From contig DVLN01000014.1 of assembly GCA_018715465.1 (NCBI GenBank), positions 1 through 9,961 on the forward strand: DNA of 9,961 nt, read 5' to 3'. Both the position numbers and the translations under genes were made by a program. Source of the stretch: Candidatus Faecivivens stercorigallinarum (GTDB lineage: Bacteria > Bacillota > Clostridia > Oscillospirales > Ruminococcaceae). Positions 1 to 5,621 of the stretch are shown here, piece after piece (the first letter of the stretch is position 1; each line of letters starts with the position of its first letter). The notes beneath the pieces are model-generated. The model had not been told where the DNA came from. It did no database searches and was given only the letters and a program-made list of their open reading frames with translations.

Positions 1-95
1 CCTGACTGCTTTTAAAATGTGAACAGTTTATAGACATGTACAAAATTGAGGTGTTTTGGGATACACTTCTGCTTTCCAGCTATCGTCTCCGGCTC

Positions 96-124
96 TTGTC
101 ATGCGGGGCTGATTCGTGTATAAT
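96..124 (+). promoter_or_regulatory. Sigma-A type promoter of the glycosyltransferase operon
   Basis: TTGTCA (96-101) and a perfect TATAAT (119-124) are separated by 17 nt. Transcription should start near 131, giving a leader of about 70 nt before the ATG at 202. The 95 bases before the promoter hold no gene or clear signal that I can see. Confidence 0.75.
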
Positions 125-160
125 GAAGGGACAGATAAGTCATTGTGACTGATGATTTTG

Positions 161-184
161 GAAAGGGCCTGTGCCCGTTCTTTT
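161..184 (+). promoter_or_regulatory. Small GC hairpin followed by T-run in the GT4 leader (possible attenuator)
   Basis: GGGC (165-168) pairs with GCCC (173-176) around a CTGT loop. GAA (161-163) can pair with TTC (178-180) across one A/G mismatch, and TTTT follows (181-184). It lies between the promoter and the ribosome site AAGGGG (187-192). The shape is that of a weak intrinsic terminator or leader attenuator, but the stem is short and no competing structure is obvious. Function is inferred. Confidence 0.3.
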
Positions 185-201
185 ATAAGGGGAATACTTT
201 A

Positions 202-1587
202 ATGGATAAACTGACTGTATGTCTGCTGAATGATTCGTTCCCGCCGACAATTGACGGGGTGGCGAATGCGACACTCAACTATGCCCGCAGTATCCAGAAA
301 AATCATGGCCGTGCGATTGTTGCGACACCGTGGTATCCGCATGTCAAGGACGATTATCCCTTTAAGGTTGTGCGGTATGCGAGCGCGGCAATGACTAAAC
401 GGCTGGGATATCGGGGCGGAATCCCGTTTGATCTGCGGATGCAGACCTTCCTTGCCCGGCAGAAGATTGATATTATACATACCCATTGCCCGTTTATTTC
501 GACGATCGTGGCAAGGATTTTGCGGTACAATACCGGTGCGCCGATTGTTTTTACCTACCATACCAAATTTGATGTGGATATCGAAAAGCGGGTCGCCCTC
601 AATCCTGTGCGCAACGCATCGCTCAAACTGTTGCTGAACAATATCAACGCCTGCGATGAAGTATGGGTAGTCAGCAAGGGAGCCGGTGAAAACCTCAGAA
701 GTCTCGGTTATGAGGGCGACTATATTGTAATGGAAAATGGCGTCGATTTTGCGCGGGGCCGTACCGACGATGCAGTATTGCAGCAGATGCGGCAGCAATA
801 TGGTATCCGTCCCGAACAGACGGTATTTTTGTTTGTTGGCCGGATGATGTGGTATAAGGGTGTGCGGATTTCGATTGACGGACTGGCGCGCGCTAAAAAA
901 CAGGGTGTGCAGTTTAAGATGTTTTTTGTAGGCGACGGCGCCGATCGTGCTGAGATTGAAAGCTACTGCCAGGAGGTGGGCATCGCGGATGACTGTATCT
1001 TTACCGGTGCGATTCAGGACCGGGAAAAACTGCGCAGCTATTTTTCACTGGCCGAGCTGTTTTTATTTCCGTCGACTTATGACACCAACGGGATTGTCGT
1101 TCGGGAAGCGGCGGCCTGCTCCTGTCCGGCGGTACTGGTCAGGGGAAGTTGTGCGGCTGAGGGAATTACCGACGGGCGCAACGGGCTGTTAATTGAAGAA
1201 AATGGCGATTCAATGGCAAAAGCAATCCTCGCGGCCTCTGCCGACCGGCAAAAGCTGAAAGAGATCGGCAAAAATGCCTGTCAGGAGATCTATCTTTCCT
1301 GGGATGACGCGGTTGCACGTGCCTGCGAACGTTACCGGTATGTGATCCAGCGGTACACCCGCGAACGCCGGAGCAGCGCACTTGAACAGGAGATGCGGGA
1401 ACTCAGGGCGGTATTTGAGCAGCGCAGAAATGAGTATGCCCGAAAATACTATCGTTTCGGGCGTCAGCTGATTGAAGGCAAGCTCCCATCCCTGCGCAGT
1501 AAGCCGTTCAAATCCAAATCGGTTGTCATTGTCCGGCAGGAGGAAAACAAACCCCCCAAATCATCCGGGAAGGAGTCGAAATCGTGA
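202..1587 (+). CDS. GT-B fold glycosyltransferase, family 4 (GT4), probably glycolipid or cell-surface glycan synthesis
   Basis: 461 aa. A retaining GT4 enzyme that should transfer a sugar from a nucleotide-sugar donor at the inner face of the membrane. Residues 1-170 form the acceptor domain, starting with LNDSFPPTIDGVANA, typical of diacylglycerol/glycan glucosyltransferases, and containing HTHCPF and YHTKFD. The donor domain carries FVGRMMWYKG (R214, K219) and the E-x7-E site as D294-x7-E302 (STYDTNGIVVREA), with Asp replacing the usual first Glu. After about residue 400 comes an arginine/glutamate-rich, probably helical stretch and a lysine/serine-rich tail likely to be disordered or membrane-surface binding. 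The ATG at 202 is chosen because AAGGGG lies 9 nt upstream and the family N-terminus begins there; an in-frame GTG at 145 would add 19 unlikely residues across the leader hairpin. The stop overlaps the next start by 4 nt. Donor and acceptor are unknown; a monoglucosyl-diacylglycerol synthase role is possible but unproven. Confidence 0.88.
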   Translation: MDKLTVCLLNDSFPPTIDGVANATLNYARSIQKNHGRAIVATPWYPHVKDDYPFKVVRYASAAMTKRLGYRGGIPFDLRMQTFLARQKIDIIHTHCPFISTIVARILRYNTGAPIVFTYHTKFDVDIEKRVALNPVRNASLKLLLNNINACDEVWVVSKGAGENLRSLGYEGDYIVMENGVDFARGRTDDAVLQQMRQQYGIRPEQTVFLFVGRMMWYKGVRISIDGLARAKKQGVQFKMFFVGDGADRAEIESYCQEVGIADDCIFTGAIQDREKLRSYFSLAELFLFPSTYDTNGIVVREAAACSCPAVLVRGSCAAEGITDGRNGLLIEENGDSMAKAILAASADRQKLKEIGKNACQEIYLSWDDAVARACERYRYVIQRYTRERRSSALEQEMRELRAVFEQRRNEYARKYYRFGRQLIEGKLPSLRSKPFKSKSVVIVRQEENKPPKSSGKESKS

Positions 1588-2837
1588 AACAATATGCACT
1601 GGCGATTGTCGGCGGCGGCGCGTCGGGTATGATGGCTGCTGTTGCGGCCGGGTCAGACTGTGATTCTGTGCTGCTGCTGGAACGGGGCGGACGGATTGGA
1701 CGCAAGCTGCTGGCGACCGGAAACGGCCGCTGCAATATCTCGAATCGAAATGCCCAGTATAAAGGCTATCATGGCGGGGCACCGGATTTTGTCCGTCCGG
1801 CACTGCATCAGTTTCCTGTCGATCAGACACTGCGGCTGTTTGAAGAGATGGGACTGCCGGTGGTGGAGCAGGAGGACGGAAAACTGTACCCTTACAGTTT
1901 GCAGGCGGCAGCGGTACTGGATGTCCTGCGGCTGGAGCTGGAAAGGCTGGGGGTCGAGGTACGCACCGACAGCGAAGTGCAAAATATCCGCCGGCTGAAG
2001 GACGGGTCTTTCCGGCTGGCTGTTCAGTCAGGCGATCAAAAGTGCGAATATGCCGTCCAACGGGTGATTATCGCCTGCGGCGGAGAAGCGTCCGCGGGTT
2101 TGGGCGGATGCAGCGGCGGATACCGGCTGCTGGAAGGACTTGGGCATAAAATAACCCCCCGCCTTCCGGGTATCGTACAGTTGAAAGCGGATATGGCCGG
2201 GCTGAAGGGACTATCCGGCAGCAAATTTGAGGCCGTACTGACCCTTCGGGACGGAAAAAAGGTCTGCCGGACTGAGAGTGGCGAACTGCTGTTTACCGAT
2301 TACGGCATTTCAGGGCCACCGGTCATGCAGCTGTCGGCGACCGCTTCCCGGCTGCTGGACAGGGGACGGCGACCGGTTGTGGAAGTGGATTTTCTGCCGG
2401 AGTTTGATGAAAGAGTGCTGGTTGGGATGCTGCACCGCCGCGCGAATAGCCGGCCGGATAAGCGACTGGAAGATTACTTCACCGGATTTGTTCCCAAACG
2501 ACTGGGGCAGTGTATTCTGAAAATGGCAGGTGCAGCTCCGTTGTCCAGATTGTCCGGCAGCATGGACGGTCAGGAGATTGCGTCGGTTGCCCGGCTGCTC
2601 AAATGCTTTCCGGTTCAGATTATTGGCACCAACGGGATGAAAAATGCGCAGGTTACGATTGGCGGTGCCGACACCAGCCAGTTTGACCCGTATACGATGG
2701 AGTCCAGGCTGGTGAAGGGAATCTATGTGACCGGCGAGCTGTATGACATTGACGGCGATTGCGGCGGGTATAATTTACAGTGGGCGTGGTCTTCCGGTCA
2801 GCTGGCTGCCGAGCAGGCTGTCCGATCGTTGGTGTAA
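1584..2837 (+). CDS. HI0933/YhiN-family FAD-dependent oxidoreductase (BaiN-like)
   Basis: 417 aa, normal length for the family. The N-terminus holds the dinucleotide-binding Rossmann motif IVGGGASGMMAA (G10, G12, G15), with an acidic ribose-binding residue E33 after the second strand. The family signature GRKLLATGNGRCNISN is at 39-54, and the C-terminal FAD-contacting signature (GELYDIDGDCGGYN and following, about 384-405) is intact. Family members are soluble flavoproteins of mostly unknown substrate. BaiN of Clostridium scindens was proposed to act in bile-acid 7-dehydroxylation, but no bai gene is here, so that label should not be transferred. Start is GTG 1584, with AAGGAG (1570-1575) 8 nt upstream; the GTGA overlaps the TGA of the glycosyltransferase, so translation is probably coupled. 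Why the two are paired is not evident. Confidence 0.9.
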   Translation: MKQYALAIVGGGASGMMAAVAAGSDCDSVLLLERGGRIGRKLLATGNGRCNISNRNAQYKGYHGGAPDFVRPALHQFPVDQTLRLFEEMGLPVVEQEDGKLYPYSLQAAAVLDVLRLELERLGVEVRTDSEVQNIRRLKDGSFRLAVQSGDQKCEYAVQRVIIACGGEASAGLGGCSGGYRLLEGLGHKITPRLPGIVQLKADMAGLKGLSGSKFEAVLTLRDGKKVCRTESGELLFTDYGISGPPVMQLSATASRLLDRGRRPVVEVDFLPEFDERVLVGMLHRRANSRPDKRLEDYFTGFVPKRLGQCILKMAGAAPLSRLSGSMDGQEIASVARLLKCFPVQIIGTNGMKNAQVTIGGADTSQFDPYTMESRLVKGIYVTGELYDIDGDCGGYNLQWAWSSGQLAAEQAVRSLV

Positions 2838-2840
2838 CGG

Positions 2841-2866
2841 TTTGTCCCATTGACTTTTGGGACAAA
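2841..2866. repeat. Perfect 9-bp inverted repeat overlapping a promoter -35 (candidate operator)
   Basis: TTTGTCCCA (2841-2849) and TGGGACAAA (2858-2866) are exact reverse complements separated by 8 nt. The -35 hexamer TTGACT (2850-2855) sits in the spacer. There is no T-run after the right arm, so it is a poor intrinsic terminator for the preceding operon; placement fits a dimeric repressor or activator site. I do not recognise the motif as belonging to a named regulator. Confidence 0.55.
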
Positions 2867-2878
2867 AGAGGGTACAAT
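2850..2878 (+). promoter_or_regulatory. Sigma-A type promoter of the nucleotidyltransferase-ttcA operon
   Basis: TTGACT (2850-2855), 17-nt spacer, TACAAT (2873-2878). Transcription should begin near 2885, leaving an AT-rich leader of about 78 nt. The leader contains a modest hairpin: AAACGCCG (2903-2910) against CGGCGGTT (2920-2927), with one bulged base. Confidence 0.7.
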
Positions 2879-2962
2879 AAATTAAATATTTGATTTCAAA
2901 ATAAACGCCGTTTTGTATGCGGCGGTTAAATAATTGTATCATTATGAGAAAGAAGGTATCCT

Positions 2963-3868
2963 ATGGATCTTGTTATTATGGCAGCGGGCATCGGTTCCCG
3001 CTTCGGCGCTGGTATTAAACAGCTGACGCCTGTTGGTCCGTCTGGAGAGGTGATTCTGGAGTATTCGGTGCATGACGCGCTGGAAGCTGGATTTGACCGG
3101 GTTGTCTTTGTTACCCGCAAAGACCTTGAAAAAACATTTCATGAGATTGTTGGTGACCGGATCGCAAAGATCTGCCCGACTGCTTACGCTTTTCAGGAAT
3201 TGGACGATCTGCCGGAAGGTTTTACCTGCCCGGAGGGAAGAACCAAACCTTGGGGAACCGGCCAGGCGATTCTCTGCTGCCGGAATATTGTAAAAGGCCC
3301 GTTTGCCATCATCAATGCAGACGATTATTATGGTAAGGAAGCATTTAAACTGATGCATGACTATCTGGCGGAGACAGGAGACCAGAAGGGGCGTTACTGC
3401 ATGGCAGGCTTTATTCTGGGTAATACTCTTTCGGACAACGGCGCGGTAACTCGCGGCGTCTGTAAGGTGGATGAAAACGGTAACCTGACCGGTGTCAACG
3501 AAACCCATGGAATCGTTAAAACTGCGGACGGTGCCGCTGTCGAAGAAGACGGGAAACTGGTCCCGATTGATGTAAACAGCCATGTTTCGATGAACCTTTG
3601 GGGATTGACGCCTGAATTCTTTGAACGGCTGGAAAAGGGATTTGTCGAATTTCTCGGCAGCCGTAAGGAAGGCGACATCAAGAGCGAATATCTGCTGCCG
3701 ACCGTGATCGACGGTATGATTCAGAGTGGAGAAGCAAAGGTCAAAGTGCTTGAAACCCACGATAAATGGTTTGGCGTTACATACGCGGAAGATAAACAGA
3801 CGGTCGTCGATGCCTTTGCAGCGCTGCATAATGCCGGCGTTTATCCCAATCCTTTGTTTGGAGCGTGA
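2963..3868 (+). CDS. Nucleotidyltransferase (GT-A fold, sugar-phosphate NTP transferase type)
   Basis: 301 aa. Predicted cytosolic enzyme joining an NTP to a sugar phosphate or similar small phosphate, releasing pyrophosphate. The N-terminal nucleotide-binding loop MAAGIGSRFG (from residue 6) is followed by KQL with the expected conserved lysine. Metal-binding acidic residues lie in INADDYYG (D120, D121), and a central segment VNSHVSMNLWGLTPEFFE resembles the sugar-binding part of this family. There is no C-terminal left-handed beta-helix, so it is not a GlmU-type bifunctional enzyme. Start ATG 2963 has AGAAGG (2951-2956) 6 nt upstream. It is first in an operon with a TtcA-like gene 4 nt downstream. 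Family members are often found near cell-surface or phosphocholine genes, but nothing here fixes the substrate. The long minus-strand frame opposite is a shadow. Confidence 0.85.
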   Translation: MDLVIMAAGIGSRFGAGIKQLTPVGPSGEVILEYSVHDALEAGFDRVVFVTRKDLEKTFHEIVGDRIAKICPTAYAFQELDDLPEGFTCPEGRTKPWGTGQAILCCRNIVKGPFAIINADDYYGKEAFKLMHDYLAETGDQKGRYCMAGFILGNTLSDNGAVTRGVCKVDENGNLTGVNETHGIVKTADGAAVEEDGKLVPIDVNSHVSMNLWGLTPEFFERLEKGFVEFLGSRKEGDIKSEYLLPTVIDGMIQSGEAKVKVLETHDKWFGVTYAEDKQTVVDAFAALHNAGVYPNPLFGA

Positions 3869-3872
3869 ATCG

Positions 3873-4646
3873 GTGCAGCGAATACTTGGATATATGCGCA
3901 AGGCGATTCAGGAATTTGATCTGATCTCAGATGGGGACCGGATCGCCGTCGGTGTGTCGGGTGGTAAGGACTCGGTTGTACTGCTGGTTGGACTGGCCCG
4001 TCTGCAAAAATTCATCGGGATTGATTTTTCGATTGTCGGCATTACGCTCGACCCTCAGTTTGGCGGGGTTCCGGGAAATTATGAGGCAGTGGAAAAACTG
4101 TGTCAGGAGCTTGGAATCGAGTATCATATTCTCCCGACCGAGATTGGCCAGATCGTCTTTGACGTACGCAAGGAACCCAATCCATGCAGCCTGTGTGCCA
4201 GGATGCGGAGAGGGGCACTGCATGATGCGGCCAAACGCTTTGGGTGCAACAAGCTGGCACTTGGGCACCATTATGACGATGTGGTCGAGACCTTTGTGAT
4301 GAATCTGTTCAATGAAGGCAGGCTCGGGTGTTTTGCCCCCAAGACCTGGCTCTCCAGAAAAGAGCTCTGGATGATCCGTCCGCTGGTGTTTGCACCGGAG
4401 GCGGATATCCGCCGGGCTGCGGTACGGAATGAACTTCCGATTGTTAAAAGCCGTTGTCCTGCCGACGGACATACTTCCCGTGAGGATATCAAAAATTTTC
4501 TCGCACAGAAGGAGCGGGAAAGCAATGGCTTTAAATACCGGCTGTTCGGTGCACTGCGCCGGAGCGGGCTGGATGGATGGGAATATCCGGCAGCCGATGT
4601 CTCTCATCGCAAATCAAAACAGCCTGCGCCGGAAACAGAAGAGTAA
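3873..4646 (+). CDS. ttcA: TtcA-like tRNA 2-thiocytidine synthetase (PP-loop ATPase)
   Basis: 257 aa. TtcA-type enzymes adenylate cytidine-32 of certain tRNAs with ATP and replace the oxygen with sulfur, using an oxygen-sensitive 4Fe-4S cluster. The PP-loop SGGKDS is at 29-34. The CxxC pair is C105/C108 (NPCSLCARMRRG), and a third cysteine C195 is in SRCPADGHTSRE, giving the three cluster ligands expected. LGHHYDDVVET (H132, H133, D135, D136) matches the family core. The start is GTG 3873, with GGAG (3860-3863) 9 nt upstream inside the end of the preceding gene. The frame is open further upstream, but that part overlaps the nucleotidyltransferase and lacks family similarity; ATG 3894 is a less likely alternative. 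The TtcA assignment is firmer than the exact target, since Firmicute homologues are diverse. Confidence 0.87.
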   Translation: MQRILGYMRKAIQEFDLISDGDRIAVGVSGGKDSVVLLVGLARLQKFIGIDFSIVGITLDPQFGGVPGNYEAVEKLCQELGIEYHILPTEIGQIVFDVRKEPNPCSLCARMRRGALHDAAKRFGCNKLALGHHYDDVVETFVMNLFNEGRLGCFAPKTWLSRKELWMIRPLVFAPEADIRRAAVRNELPIVKSRCPADGHTSREDIKNFLAQKERESNGFKYRLFGALRRSGLDGWEYPAADVSHRKSKQPAPETEE

Positions 4647-4696
4647 CGGACGCATGCGGTTTATTCAACAGAACAAATGTGAAAGGGTGTACAGTT

Positions 4697-4873
4697 GTGA
4701 ATTTGTTTGATCGTTATGATATGCGTGAAAAGATGGAGACCCGTTCTTTTGTGACGTTGGTCCTGGGGATTATGACGCTGCTCAGTGCGGCAGCCTATCT
4801 GGTCTATCGCTATACCAGTGAGCGCGCTTACCGTGAAAAATGGAAAGATTATGACGACTGCGGCATGATCTGA
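4697..4873 (+). CDS. Small single-pass membrane protein, unknown function
   Basis: 58 aa, no family recognised. A charged N-terminus (about residues 5-16, RYDMREKMETR) precedes one hydrophobic segment at about 18-37 (FVTLVLGIMTLLSAAAYLVY). A highly charged tail follows (SERAYREKWKDYDD), so it looks like a small bitopic inner-membrane protein. The start is GTG 4697, with GAAAGGG (4681-4687) 9 nt upstream; the frame is also open to 4577, but that part overlaps ttcA. It lies 50 nt after ttcA with no terminator between and ends just before a good terminator, so it is probably the last gene of that operon. Reality of the gene is supported by ribosome site, membrane segment and terminator placement, not by homology. 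Confidence 0.68.
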   Translation: MNLFDRYDMREKMETRSFVTLVLGIMTLLSAAAYLVYRYTSERAYREKWKDYDDCGMI

Positions 4874-4877
4874 TACA

Positions 4878-4913
4878 AAAAAGCCGGCCGCCTTTACGGG
4901 CAGCCGGTTTTTT
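4878..4913. terminator. Bidirectional rho-independent terminator between convergent genes
   Basis: AAAAA(4878-4882)-GCCGGCCGCC pairs with GGGCAGCCGG-TTTTT(4909-4913), with one C/A mismatch and one G-T wobble, around the loop TTTACG (4893-4898). A-run and T-run flank the GC core, so it works on either strand. It ends the plus-strand operon and the DUF4870 gene. Confidence 0.88.
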
Positions 4914-4919
4914 GTGTGA

Positions 4920-5216
4920 TTACCGAATCAGTGTGATGATGCTCAGAATCGGCAGAGGACGGTCGTCCTGTCTGACCGCGCTCAGAATGCCCATGATCAT
5001 CAGTATCAGGCAAAGGATGTATAAAATCCCGCCGATGATGTCCAGGATCGGGAACAGAGCCAGAAAGCTGGCGAGTGTCCAGAGGATAAACAGGTTGAGT
5101 CCCTGATTGACATGGCGTTTGACGACCGGGTCTTTGGTGCCGGAAACCAGTCCGACTAGCCATAAGATCCAGATATAGGCCAAAACTGAATAAAGCTGTC
5201 TGTTTTGTGAAGCCAT
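4920..5216 (-). CDS. DUF4870/Tic20-like small membrane protein
   Basis: 98 aa. Three hydrophobic segments at about 8-24, 40-56 and 60-80 make an integral membrane protein. The pattern LYSVLAYIWILW, then VVKRHVNQGLNLFILW (residues 31-46), then a long hydrophobic hairpin ending in a short charged tail, matches the DUF4870 family (R-H-x-N-Q-x-L-x-LFI). Family function is unknown; the Tic20 link is structural only. The ATG at 5216 is preferred over the in-frame ATG at 5225. The ribosome site GGAAAGGA touches the upstream ATG directly but is 9 nt from the downstream one. It stands alone, with its own promoter and terminator, divergent from the pfl operon. Confidence 0.83.
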   Translation of the reverse strand: MASQNRQLYSVLAYIWILWLVGLVSGTKDPVVKRHVNQGLNLFILWTLASFLALFPILDIIGGILYILCLILMIMGILSAVRQDDRPLPILSIITLIR

Positions 5217-5266
5217 ATTGTCCATTCCTTTCCAGTTAAAGATTACGGGGATCTGAATTTTATTTT

Positions 5267-5295
5267 ATCATAACATGAAGCAGATGTTTTTACAA
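5267..5295 (-). promoter_or_regulatory. Promoter of the DUF4870 gene
   Basis: Read on the minus strand: TTGTAA (5295-5290), 17-nt spacer, TATGAT (5272-5267), with a TGn extended -10 directly before it. Predicted start is near 5260, giving a leader of about 44 nt. Confidence 0.65.
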
Positions 5296-5330
5296 TAGAA
5301 TTTTGGTAAATTTTTCAAATGTTGGAAAAT

Positions 5331-5357
5331 TATATCCTATTAGTTCAATAGGATATA
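5331..5357. repeat. Perfect 11-bp palindrome in the divergent intergenic region (candidate operator)
   Basis: TATATCCTATT (5331-5341) and AATAGGATATA (5347-5357) are exact reverse complements around a 5-nt spacer AGTTC. It is AT-rich with no T-run after it, so a transcription-factor site is more likely than a terminator. It lies about 36 nt upstream of the minus-strand -35 and 46 nt upstream of the pfl -35, so it could serve either gene. Confidence 0.55.
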
Positions 5358-5377
5358 CAAAAATGCAGTGCTGATTT

Positions 5378-5403
5378 GCCGAAAAATGATGGCTTTTATC
5401 GGC
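5378..5403. repeat. Imperfect hairpin directly upstream of the pfl -35
   Basis: GCCGAAAAA (5378-5386) pairs with TTTTATCGGC (5394-5403) with one bulged A, leaving a short loop containing TGATGGC. The right arm abuts TTGACA. Possibly a regulator site; function is not evident. Confidence 0.35.
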
Positions 5404-5432
5404 TTGACAGGTATGCAAATTCATGATATCCT
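5404..5432 (+). promoter_or_regulatory. Strong sigma-A type promoter of the pfl operon
   Basis: Consensus TTGACA (5404-5409), 17-nt spacer, TATCCT (5427-5432). Transcription should start near 5439-5441, only a few bases before the first aptamer stem (5443). That is typical spacing for a riboswitch leader. Confidence 0.8.
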
Positions 5433-5442
5433 TTAGGTACTG

Positions 5443-5540
5443 GATCATATGACTGACGGAAGTGGAGTATAAACCACAGGGAGTATGATCGTCAAGGCCG
5501 ACCGTCTGGGCATCTGCTGTCCTCCCGGTCGGCCTTTTTT
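5443..5540 (+). promoter_or_regulatory. ZTP/ZMP riboswitch (pfl RNA motif) controlling the pfl operon
   Basis: Purine-intermediate sensor in the pflA leader. P1 is GATCATA (5443-5449) with TATGATC (5484-5490), 7 bp. P2 is GTGG (5462-5465) with CCAC (5474-5477), flanked by the conserved GACTGACGGA and GGGAG. The pseudoknot is GACGG (5455-5459) with CCGTC (5502-5506). P3 is GCC (5497-5499) with GGC (5509-5511), enclosing the hallmark CCGTCTGGGCA ligand-loop sequence. These match the pfl motif as I know it. The expression platform is the overlapping terminator 5494-5540: its left arm uses P3 bases and C5502-C5503 of the pseudoknot, so ligand-bound aptamer and terminator exclude each other. This predicts an ON switch. 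ZTP/ZMP accumulates when 10-formyl-tetrahydrofolate is low, and PFL supplies formate for it. Confidence 0.92.
5494..5540 (+). terminator. Regulated intrinsic terminator of the ZTP riboswitch
   Basis: AAGGCCGACC (5494-5503) pairs perfectly with GGTCGGCCTT (5527-5536), a 10-bp stem, and T runs through 5535-5540. The 23-nt loop contains the aptamer's TCTGGGC. It should form when ZTP is low. Confidence 0.9.
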
Positions 5541-5590
5541 GGTCGTACGGATGAGGGATAACGGCCTGCATGCCAGGCAGGGCAGATTTT

Positions 5591-5611
5591 CTTTCTCCTT
5601 ATCAGAAAGGG
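5591..5611 (+). promoter_or_regulatory. Hairpin sequestering the pflA ribosome-binding site
   Basis: CTTTCT (5591-5596) is the exact reverse complement of AGAAAG (5604-5609), with a 7-nt loop; two further G-U pairs (5590/5610 and 5589/5611) may extend it. The right arm is the pflA Shine-Dalgarno AGAAAGGG. A second small stem, GCCTG/CAGGC (5564-5568, 5574-5578), lies just upstream. Together with the UUG start this suggests pflA translation is kept low; that is inference. Confidence 0.5.
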
Positions 5612-5621
5612 TGAGACGAAA

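Noticed and set aside
145..201. Upstream GTG start for the glycosyltransferase
   Set aside because: Runs through the leader hairpin, lacks a good ribosome site, and the added residues do not match the family.
1584..2837. Naming the flavoprotein BaiN, a bile-acid enzyme
   Set aside because: Only family-level similarity is visible and no bai operon genes are nearby, so a bile-acid role is unsupported.
2841..2866. Hairpin as intrinsic terminator of the GT4-flavoprotein operon
   Set aside because: No T-run follows the right arm on the plus strand, and a promoter sits in the same bases; an operator explains it better.
3726..3872. N-terminal extension of the ttcA frame back to ATG 3726
   Set aside because: Would overlap the nucleotidyltransferase by 143 nt and adds 49 residues foreign to TtcA; GTG 3873 has a ribosome site and the family N-terminus.
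2942..3901. 319-codon minus-strand frame opposite the nucleotidyltransferase
   Set aside because: Fully antisense to a well-supported gene and spans an operon junction; no family features.
5334..5339. TATAAT on the minus strand within the 5331-5357 palindrome as a promoter
   Set aside because: No -35 element is found at 16-18 nt spacing; the promoter at 5267-5295 is much better.
5290..5571. 93-codon minus-strand frame through the intergenic region
   Set aside because: It overlaps the promoter, aptamer and terminator, has no ribosome site and encodes no recognisable protein.
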